A DNA stretch of 64,000 bases from Reticulascus tulasneorum (taxonomy: Eukaryota > Ascomycota > Sordariomycetes > Glomerellales > Reticulascaceae): the NCBI GenBank assembly GCA_001557505.1, contig LSAX01000002.1, forward strand, positions 2,046,001 through 2,110,000, given 5' to 3'. How positions within the stretch are numbered: position 1 is the stretch's first letter; each line of letters starts with the position of its first letter. The notes beneath the pieces were generated by a model that was not told the origin of the DNA, did not search any database, and worked only from the letters and a program-made list of their open reading frames with translations. The position numbers and the translations under genes are program-made. Positions 55,457 through 64,000 of this stretch are shown in pieces.

Positions 55457-58264
55457 ATGCGTTTTCCCCGGGTAGTTGTGCTACTCTTGGGTGTCGCCTC
55501 TTCAGCACGCGCTATCCTGGATGACGATGAATCCGTTGTTACTGGCGCATACATCGTCGAGTTCGAGAGCGACGAGAGTCCCAACTCACTGTACGATGAG
55601 CTTCGCTCCGACGGCATCGTTGTCGTCCCCCGTATGGACCTCAAGTATTAGCTTTTCAACGGCGCGTCCTTCAATATTGAGGACGATAACGAGTTCAAAG
55701 TCGGTATGATTGTAGGTAAAGGTAATGTGAAGAGCATTTGGCCCGTCCGTAGAATCTTAATGCCTAAGTTGGAGCTTAGCTCTATCGCGCGGAATGGCAC
55801 GTCTGACCTGCTGCCCAGAGCCGTAGGGCTTGATATTAAGCGGCAGGAGGCGGATGTGGATATGTATAGCACGTATGTTATGACTTAGGTCGACAAACTG
55901 AGAGCCGTAGGTATTATTGGTAAGGGAATCTGTGTTGGTGTTGTCGACACTGGCGTTGATTACAGACATCTAGCACTTGGAGGTTGTTTCGGACCTGGCT
56001 GCGTTGTATCGTACGGTGCCGATCTGGTCGGAGAAAACTTCAACGGCGAGGCGAGTCCCCTTATACCGGATGACGATCCGCTCGATACCTGCTAAGCATA
56101 TGGTACCCACGTTGCTGGAATTATTGTAGCTTAGGAAAACGAGCTCGGCTTTACTGGCGTTACGCTAGATGTCACTTTTGGTATGTATAAGGTCAGCTTG
56201 TGCGCGGGTTTTACAACAAATGAGATCCTTATTGCTGCCTTTTATATGGTATACGAGGACGGTAGTGACGTTATCTTATGCTCCGCTGGAGATTATTCTA
56301 ACTGGTCGTAAGATCCTTATGCGATAGCGGCCTCTCGTATCGCTGAGGCTGGTGTGCTGGTCGTCGTGGCTGGAGGTAATTTGGGTAATCTCGGAGCTTG
56401 GGCCTAGGTATCACCGGCTTTAGGGAAGCTTGTCAGTAGTATTGGGTCAACGGAAAATTCGGTGTTCCCGGTTCTCTTAATAGGGGCTACGTATATTAAC
56501 GCCTTGGACGACGTTGTCTATAAGTTCGGATGGGCGGATGGCCAACCAGAGTTGGCGATAAGTGTCACGCTACCCTTATGGGCCGCGAAGACTGGCACTG
56601 ACTTTTGTGCTCCGATGTCTGATGATACGCCTGACTTGACCAACAGAGTCGCTCTTGTGCTAATAGGTAACTGTGGCTACGATAATATGGCCGCGAACGT
56701 GGCCGCGAAAGGGGGTAGGTACATCCTCTTCTATAGAAGTAATGAAAGGTATGTTTTAAGTCTACTCCGAACTCAACCGACAAAAAGAGACGCAATTCTC
56801 TGGGTACTGAGAAAAGCATCTATCCGTTTGTGTCACTGCTGGCTAGCTCGTCGCTGACTATTTCCGAACAGGCTAGAGAGTCCATACGTTTACACCCCAG
56901 GCATTTTAGGGGCAGGCGTTGTGACACCGGCTCAAGCAGCTGAATGGAGAAAGACACTTATGCCGTGCCTCAATAACACCATTACCGTAACCCTGACACC
57001 GCCATACGCCTCCCCACCGTTCGCCGCCAGTATGAGTAACGGCATAGGGGCAGGCTATACTAGCATCTTTACTAGTTGGGGCCCGACCTTTGATTTGGAG
57101 CTGAAGCCCTAGTTCACTGCGCTAGGTGGCAGCATTTTGTTAACATGGACTTATGATCAGGGTGAGTACGCCGTCAATCCAGGGACCTCGATGTCGACCC
57201 CGTTCGCAGCCGTTGTTTTTGCCCTCGTAGCGTAAGCTAGAGGAATTAAAGATGGGATAACACTGCGTAATATTATCGCCGCCACGGCTAAGCTGATGGT
57301 GTGGTACGACGGGGAAGAAATTTACGAAGATATCCTTGCACCTATAGCGCAACAGGGTTCTGGTATGGTTCAAGCTTATGACGCTGCGTTTGCGATTACC
57401 ATATTAAGCGTGAGCGGATTTGCCTTTAACGATACCGATCATTTCGTTGGCATTCATAGTTTCAACATTTCTAATACGGCTGCCGAGTCAGTTATGTATA
57501 CGTTCGGCCATTCTAAGGCGGCAATGGTTTATACGTATAGACCAGGCGCCCTAATGCTTGTTGTGGTCCGCTTCCCGCCCGTGACGGCCGACGCTTGGGC
57601 CAACGTTGTTTTCAGTTCCAACAGCATCACTATTCCCGCAGGCGGCTCGGCCGAGTTGAGTTTTACCGTAACGCCGCCCGTGGGTCTTAATGTAACCCTG
57701 CTTCCCATTTACAGCGGCTACATCACGATTGAAAGCAGCAAAGACGAGACGTTCTCAGTGCCGTACCTTGGCGTCGCCGGCAGAATGTACGACGCGCCAA
57801 TCATAAGTTCCGGACTTGACGGTAGCAGCGGTAATCTTGTCGGCGTATACGTTGCTTCCTCGGCGCGTGGCTGGCAGTTCCCGGTCGCGGAAAACACAAC
57901 GTTCAATGTCCCGGTGCCTGGCACCACGGGGAGTGGTAATTACCCCAAGATAGTGATGCTTCCTATCATGGGCACGAAGATGCTTCGCGTGGACCTGGTG
58001 AGCGTTGGGGGTAACCTCACGTTACTAACGACAGATTGGCTTGGTTATAAGATCCTGGGGCCTCTTCTATTGATACCTAAGTACCTTTGGGACCGCACAT
58101 CGTTTACTTATAACTTCGGAGGGTGGCTGGAGGATAGGACTGTTGTGCCAGCAGGGCAATACACCTTTCTCGTGAGCGCACTGAGGATATTTGGGGATGA
58201 ATCGAAGGAGGAGGATTGGGTCTTTGTTGAGACGTACTCTTTCACGCTACTATATAATGCCTAA
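55457..58264 (+). pseudogene. Secreted subtilase (S8) gene with eight in-frame stop codons
   Basis: A single reading frame runs 2.8 kb with no frameshift, apart from one intron at 56749-56871 (GTATGT...ACAG, 123 bp). Order: signal peptide (MRFPRVVVLLLGVASSARA), propeptide, peptidase S8 domain with catalytic Asp in VVDTGVDY and Ser in GTSMSTPFAA, an inserted PA-like segment (VALVLIGNCGYDNMAANVAA), and a C-terminal Fn3-like region to the terminal TAA at 58262. Premature stops: TAG at 55649, 55886, 56132, 56405, 57110; TAA at 56093, 56309, 57233. Several align with expected Gln codons (for example before VDKL, before ENELGFTG, after LKP, before ARG). The catalytic His position in the GHGTHVAG block reads Tyr (TAT at 56099, one transition from CAT). 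Resembles the Vpr-like extracellular subtilases of fungi. Inactive as read by the standard code. Confidence 0.85.
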
Positions 58265-58625
58265 GGCCAAATGTACATATGCTTAAAGAGTGCTCTTTCG
58301 ATTGGCAAGTTAAAATCTAGCCATCACATGTTTGCGAGATATTGCTCCTTGCTGCGTTATGATAACCCTTCTTATAGATACCATATTGACTCGATGATGC
58401 CTGAGAGGTTCATAGCCAATGTGTTCATTGCGGCTTTGTAAGTAGTAGAAGTACCCCGAAAGCCGCGAGGTTTGCTGTCTTGCCTGTAATGAACGCCCTC
58501 ATAGTTGTGATCTAATAAGTATCAAGCTTGTGTAGTCGAAGCCTCATACGTGAGAGACAGGGTTGGATATCCCACCAGATCCCCAGGGAATCGTTGTTGC
58601 TAGTCGACCTGAAGACAGGGTAGCG
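58265..58625. other. Intergenic between subtilase relic and membrane-protein gene
   Basis: 361 bp, 3' flanks of two convergent loci. Nothing recognised. Confidence 0.5.
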
Positions 58626-60844
58626 TCATGTCAACCAGATCCAATTTATTCCCACCTTGTTCCGCTCAGGAACCGCGCCTCTCTCGGCTGCAAACCAGAG
58701 ATGTTTACACTTGAGCCACCAGAAGACGGCAACCAAGAAAACAACGACCGGTATGGAGAGTCCTACTGCGGTGGCAGTAGCCCAGTACTTCGTTACGTTG
58801 CAATGCTCGCGGAAGAATATCGCTTTTTCGAAACTCATATAGCCGTACCCGCCATATGGATAGGCAAGTTGTACTGTGTTGCACCAGCAAGTGTTCATTC
58901 CTCCCGTCAACTACCACATCTGGTTAGCTCATAGGTACTGATGTAACAGGCATCCCAGCCCTATTTTCGATATTCGTAGCTAGTCATAGTAGACGTGCTA
59001 GTAACGAAGGTCTGTTCTTGGCACACAGAAGGTCGGTGCTTACAATAAGAAACGTGACAATGACGAGCCAGCAAAAAGCCAATAAGTTGAACAGATGGCA
59101 GACTACTCTAACTCCCTTGTTTGGCTTTTTGTAGAATTGAATCACCCAACTCACAGAGCTAAGCAAACCGTAAAGGGCGAAGCTGCCAGACCAGCAACCC
59201 AAGCCGATCGTTGGCGTGTTGAAAGCCAGCATGAATGCCATGCCAACCTCGGCCCAGACAAGCACTTGTGAGGCAAGTGCTGTGACGTACCATGACCACG
59301 GACGGCCTCCTTCTAGCCGGCGGATAATTTTCTCTGCAACGCTGTTGAAGGAGTCCAGTCCGTTTGGAAAGGAACCTACTTTGGTCTCCTCCATAACGTA
59401 CCAGGAGAGGCCACAGAATTGCATTTTGCGACCCTGTCCAATGAACTCGCCGATTTGAAATAGATTTTGGCATTGTTCTAAGGCATGATGCTGAAAGATA
59501 GCCTCATCTGGTGGATTGCCTGGGCCCTTGTTGGCGAGCTCGCGGGCTCCGGTTCCCGCAGGCTCTAGTACCGCAATCTCTGGGCTCTCACCATTGCTTT
59601 CAGTGTCCGAGGCATCCTTTTCGGAAGATGCATGGCTGTTAGCACCCGGTTTCCACCAGTGTATGCGTTTTGAAGGATTTGTATCCGTCGACCAAGTCCG
59701 CACAGCATCAACGTTGTAGAGCCACCTTGAGATCAATTCCCTGAAACTCGGTTAGACACAACTGGTTTAGCCTTCATGAGAAGATCTCATCCTGGTTGAC
59801 TTACGCCGATCGATCAGCGGAGACCGGATTTCGGTCAACGATGGTGAAAATGACCAGTAAAGGCAGCCAACTATATAGCAGGCCCAATACTAGCGGGTCG
59901 ACAGTTGTGAGTTGTCCGACTTGGGCGAAGGATAAGGCGACGGAGAAGACAAAGGCAACCAAGAATGTGGCAAGACTGGCTAGTGTCGGTATCACAGCGC
60001 GCCGGCGCAGCATTCTGAGCTGATACGCGATTGTGGTTAGAAGATCCTCTGTGATGCGCTGGTGCTCAGTCTCAGTCCCTGTGACTACGGGACAGAAGAG
60101 GCCATAAACGAGCGTTTGAAAGATGGTTCTTCCCTGTTCGCCTGATATTGGAATCTCGAACTGGTTCAGACATGCGAGAACGTAGTAAAGGTCGTTCCAG
60201 ATAAAGGCTCGGTCACGAATTAACGGTCCCTGCGCTCGCCTGTGTGCTTCTCTTATCTGCCGAAAGTTGAAGATGGTCGCAGTCAGTGCAGTTTGTGGCG
60301 AACCGAGCCAGTTTAGCACCGCGGCGGCCGTCTTGAGGATTTTTCTCTGATGCAGTGACTCGTAAGGGAGACTGAGGGCTATGGCCAAGGGGAAGATCCA
60401 GGTCGCGACAAGACTAAGAGCGGAGACGGGCTCGGCCAACTGCGCATTGTCCACGCCAGAGTTGCACAGGGCCTTACATCCTGAGGAGACGTCAGCAACT
60501 CTTCATTGACTTTGATATGGCACCTCTAGTGGGGTGTATATCAGAGCAAGTATTAGGTAGAACATACCAGGGTAAGTGAGAGTTATGTATTCGTTGCGAT
60601 CATAACTGCCGTCCAACTCCCAAGCCGGACCGGTGTACATGTAACCAGACGTCCAGATGGTGTCATTGGTAATGTTCCCCTTCGGAGTGCTAATTGAGAG
60701 TGTTCCATTGATGATACCAATGACATTTTGCTTGCAAGTGGTATACTTGCTGACGTAGTCCTTGGCATCTGCGATGGAACATGCGGCAAGGACGGCAAGG
60801 AGTGTACAACGTTTACAACGATACCGAAGAAGACCGCGCGCCAT
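58626..60844 (-). CDS. Polytopic membrane protein, uncharacterised fungal family
   Basis: Four exons: 60844-60568, 60480-59805, 59740-59044 and 58910-58626, 644 residues. A signal peptide (LLAVLAACSIADA) precedes a short lumenal/extracellular domain with N-glycosylation sites (GIINGTLSIS, GNITNDTIW) and Cys (TTCKQN, GCKALCNSG). At least six hydrophobic helices follow, including SLVATWIFPLAIALSL, PTLASLATFLVAFVFSVALS, VLGLLYSWLPLLVIFTIV, VLVWAEVGMAFMLAF and, near the C-terminus, AVGLSIPVVVFLVAVFWW. An acidic Ser/Glu-rich cytoplasmic loop lies between exons 2 and 3. The third intron uses a GTAAGC donor that removes a stop-containing extension and joins to MNTCWCNTVQ. Family known to me only as unannotated fungal proteins; unrelated in sequence to the membrane protein at 22-24 kb. 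Function unknown. Confidence 0.76.
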
Positions 60845-63465
60845 GAGTCCAAGCTATGATCGGACAATTGGCGAGGTTGTTGGTTGCTACTAATCTAGTC
60901 CAGGCTAGAACAGCCAAGTGAACGGATATTTGTTGAGAAGCAATGCGCCGATAAAGCGGTCTAAAAGTATCAAGACTTGAAATCAGGGCAGAATTCGACC
61001 AAAACTTGAGGGGCAAAAGGGGCGTGTTCTATTCTGATTCTTGACTCCGCCGGTAAAGACTGGCGCTCTCGGATTTATAGTACATAAGCTGTAACTCTGG
61101 AGGTCCTTTAACTTGACATTGATCTCGGTGAGGCTCGATGCTTCCCTGCTACCATTGGTAACCTGCTGCCACTTGGTGCAAGGCAGAATTATTAAGACCG
61201 CCTAGAAATCCTGCTGGCCTTCAATTCACTCGAGGCTCTCGGGAGCCCGGCACGTGGTGGCGCCGCCACGGTTTCGGTTGCCGATCCTTAGGAAGGGGCG
61301 CCGGTGAACCTGAGCTGAACGGGCCAAAATGAAAATCACTTGTTGAGGCGTCTCCTCGAGCAGAAACACCATGCTTTTCTGAGAGCAATGCCATCGTCCG
61401 TCTGTAAGAATTACTGTGTCAATATTGATCGGAGAGGATATCAAAGTAGATATCTACCTGTTAGATCAAAGTTTCCAACTTCTAGCATGGTTTCTCTATG
61501 TTTTGTTCCATAATTAACACTTCCGAGCCTTCTGAAGCAAATCGGATGTGTCTCAAGCCACAGCGTCAAACCCTTGCAAATGTAGGTCGCCAAACAAAAT
61601 GCCGCGTCAATCGATTGGAAAGTGGGAAGACACGTTTCAGAAGCTTAGGCCATGGGGAATCGCTGTTGATGACGGGGCAGGACTTCGAAAATCTGCCCGC
61701 AGCGGCGCCTTGATCACATCATTGTTTGATCAAATTCCGCCAGTTCTATTCAATTATCACTGCGTAGATGTAGACCGTCAGACCAAAGCCTTGCGCTGTT
61801 GATAAAAAAAAGAAGAGAAAAGGAGGAAAAGGAGTAAAAACAAAGGCCTTGGCTCTGCGAGATGGAGACAACGATGGTTGACGAGGCGCAGGATTGCCCA
61901 ATCATTCACAAGGCAATGGTCATAAGCCAAAGTGTCACCGCCACCAACAACCAACGCTAATGTTGGTCGCCTCGCCTTATCATATTCGACATTGGGGCGA
62001 GTTGCCTTGTCCCTTTGCTTCATCGGCGAGTTGAAGTTGCAAAGGTTCTCCGGTCTCTGTCATGATTGTCCAATAAGCCATCGGCCAGTCTGATAGGTGA
62101 GGCATACCTCATGCATGTGAACATCTCGTACATATGGAGGTCACCCACAGAACATGAAATCACATCGCACCAAAGAATAAGTATCATACTAATTCCCGTA
62201 CTAATTAACCAACCAGTGGATCAAGAAGCTATATAGGCAAGAGGCTAAACCTAAAGCTCTCGGCAAGTTTGGTGCCTGGACAGCACGGGCTCTTCCCGAG
62301 CCACGAGCTTGCGGAACACGGAACATGGCGGCCGAGTCGGGTGTTCGATTCGACGAGACATAACGGGGTTGGAGAAATGCTCCAGCGGAAAATGAAATGA
62401 CCGCCGGCATATCGGCCCCAGTGTGAGATCTCGCCAGTGCTGAGCTTGGAGCGAGGCCATATCACTCAAGAGATGGTGGTTACCAATGTTCAGTGCTTGA
62501 ACGTTTTGGCGGCAGCAATAGACTATGGAGATGGCAAGATGCCACACTCCCTCGTGCGCGGTAAACCCGATACAGAGAACGAATCGGTTTCCCGTTCGGG
62601 CTGGCTAGCACAAGAACGTGCGTCGCGGAAGGCGGACCAACACAATTGCCCGCCGCCGACATGCGAAACACACTACGGGTGTGTTGCACGTGCGTTCTCG
62701 TCAGTTCGGTCTGCGAACTACCTACTTCGGGGAAGAAATCTGGGGCGGGTAATCTGTAATTTTAAAGAACTGCAGTCGTTTGGGCGCGACCCTTCTCGAT
62801 ATGGGATAGGGAGCGAGCCCTGTCATTCGCTTAAGGCAGCCTCTTGGATTCCCTGGGCCTATGAGCATGCACGCAATTCCAACTCAACCTCGACTAATCT
62901 GTAATCTGTAGGTTAATCCTTCGTATGCTGTGCCTGCCGTCATTTCCCGCTGCGAGGCTCGTATTGGCCCACACAGGGATGGGACGATAGAATAACAGCA
63001 GATGCGATCTAGGCATCAGGAGGAGGGGAGCCTTTTGAAAAGCCATTCTGGTGCAGCTAGTGCAGTGGTCAGAACGATGCAGGCAACTATTATTCCCACC
63101 GTCCTCGTCCAACGGAATAACCAACGAATAAATAACCATTACCCTTCAGTACGGAGTAACAAGGATGTTGACTACGTGCAAATAATGATGTTCGGACTGA
63201 CTGTGGATGTAGACCAGCCCCAGCACTGGCTGGACTGGCCAGACCCCGAAAGACTAAGGTACCTGTAGTCCGTAGAGACAGACCCAGAAAGACGAGGAGG
63301 AACGCACGGCCCCCAAGCTAACTTAGCTGTCCCCGCAAAACCCCTTTTTTTCTCTTCCCGTTTTAGAAACGCCTGTGAGTAAGGTAACTTACCTAAGGTA
63401 AGGTACCTATGTAAGGGCCGTTGGAAGGAGCTTTTCATTTGAGGCTGCTCCGCCTGATTGTACAA

Positions 63466-63484
63466 ACACACACACACACACACA
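63466..63484. repeat. (CA)n microsatellite
   Basis: Uninterrupted CA dinucleotide run of about nine units. Confidence 0.9.
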
Positions 63485-63743
63485 GCCATACATGCTTACC
63501 ACGGTACAATAACATAAATCCGACGTGCACAACCCGCCAAAAAATGACAAGTACCCCCTCTCAAGAGGCGAGGTAGCAATACCCATTGGTCTAATAAGTG
63601 CGTCGGGCGACATTGAACACCCCCGACCCCCAGCACACCAACCGTGGTGAGTAGGGCCGAGGTGGACCCCAAATTCCATGCAGGCCGCCAACCCAACCTC
63701 TGAACCTCTCGCGGGACGATTGTCCAACACGAGTCTCACTCAC

Positions 63744-63773
63744 CCAGCCAGCCAGCCAGCCAGCCAGCCAGCC
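63744..63773. repeat. (CCAG)n tetranucleotide repeat
   Basis: 30 bases of perfect CCAG repeats, 7.5 units. Confidence 0.9.
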
Positions 63774-64000
63774 TTACGGGCATGGGCATGCACAGGGAAT
63801 TGGATTCTCGGGGCATCCCGCCGTCCGGCGAAGTATGGCACCCTGAGGAGGTACAAAGAGGGCCACCCCCCCCTCCGCACCGCCTTCGTGCAACACATCA
63901 AGAGCTGGAGCCTTTGTTGCCCGTCCCAGCTGCCCAATCCTCTGGGTTACCTTCGACGGCCATGCTGCTGGCACAGGCTCCACGACGAGTTGCCTGTACC

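Larger units (their letters stand above)
60845..64000. other. Gene-free right end of the window
   Basis: 3.1 kb in which I cannot support a gene. The longest open frame (62437-62904, +) has no recognisable motif and atypical composition. The last 700 bp carry CA and CCAG microsatellites and GGTAAG/CTTACC palindromic stretches (63360-63412), as in promoter-distal intergenic DNA. It could hold the upstream region of a gene beyond the edge. Confidence 0.5.

Noticed and set aside
55457..58264. Alternative nuclear code with UAR read as Gln
   Set aside because: Intact genes in the same window end in TAA or TAG (FAS1, guanine deaminase, PPR, MFS, tannase, regulator), so the code is standard.
61498..61802. 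Pair of overlapping short plus-strand frames
   Set aside because: Short, motif-free and in two competing frames.
62437..62904. 155-codon open frame on the plus strand near the right end
   Set aside because: No domain, atypical amino acid use and competing antisense frames of similar size.
63360..63412. CTTACC/GGTAAG-rich palindromic stretch as telomeric or CRISPR-like repeat
   Set aside because: Not a TTAGGG array, units irregular, no spacers; ordinary low-complexity intergenic DNA.

Overview
The window is nuclear DNA from a filamentous ascomycete, most likely a Sordariomycete-type Pezizomycotina. The evidence is spliceosomal introns of 47-133 bp with GTRNGT donors and CTRAC branch points, a split FAS1 gene, and lineage-typical families: DHA1 drug exporters, an alpha/beta-hydrolase-NACHT-ankyrin NLR, a Zn2Cys6 regulator and secreted hydrolases. 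I cannot name the species. Exon joins were made by eye; every multi-exon model was checked for frame continuity and the summed exon lengths are divisible by three.

Layout. Positions 1-15 kb are conserved and mostly on the + strand: the 3' three quarters of the fatty acid synthase beta subunit, guanine deaminase, LSM4, a mitochondrial PPR protein and a drug:H+ antiporter. From 15 kb to 61 kb the content changes to accessory genes separated by long spacers: a C2H2 zinc-finger protein (15.4-18.0), a GPI-anchored surface protein (19.2-20.3), a large polytopic membrane protein (22.1-24.3), a broken NACHT gene (25.2-25.7), a secreted glycerophosphodiesterase (27.0-28.1), an intact NLR (28.6-33.0), a tannase/feruloyl esterase (33.9-35.5), an epoxide hydrolase divergent from a Zn2Cys6 regulator (36.2-40.6), a small cysteine-rich secreted protein (41.7), an F-box-like protein (42.4-43.9), a 24-exon secreted SGNH-hydrolase/FG-GAP protein (44.6-50.6), a decayed accessory gene (51.3-52.6), two subtilase relics (53.0-53.3 and 55.5-58.3) and a second polytopic membrane protein (58.6-60.8). 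The last 3.1 kb holds no gene I can support, only microsatellites.

How it fits together. The left block is lipid, purine, RNA and mitochondrial housekeeping. The right block looks like a fast-changing compartment of surface, secreted and immune-type receptor genes with at least four inactivated genes. The clearest candidate functional unit is the epoxide hydrolase / Zn2Cys6 regulator pair with the neighbouring tannase. The 504-bp intergenic region of the pair carries three copies of the octamer AAGTTCGG (two direct, one inverted) inside a 10-bp inverted repeat, a plausible binding site for a CGG-reading regulator. The oddest object is the 2.8-kb subtilase gene, which keeps one reading frame, its intron and a TATA box but is interrupted by eight stop codons, all TAA or TAG.
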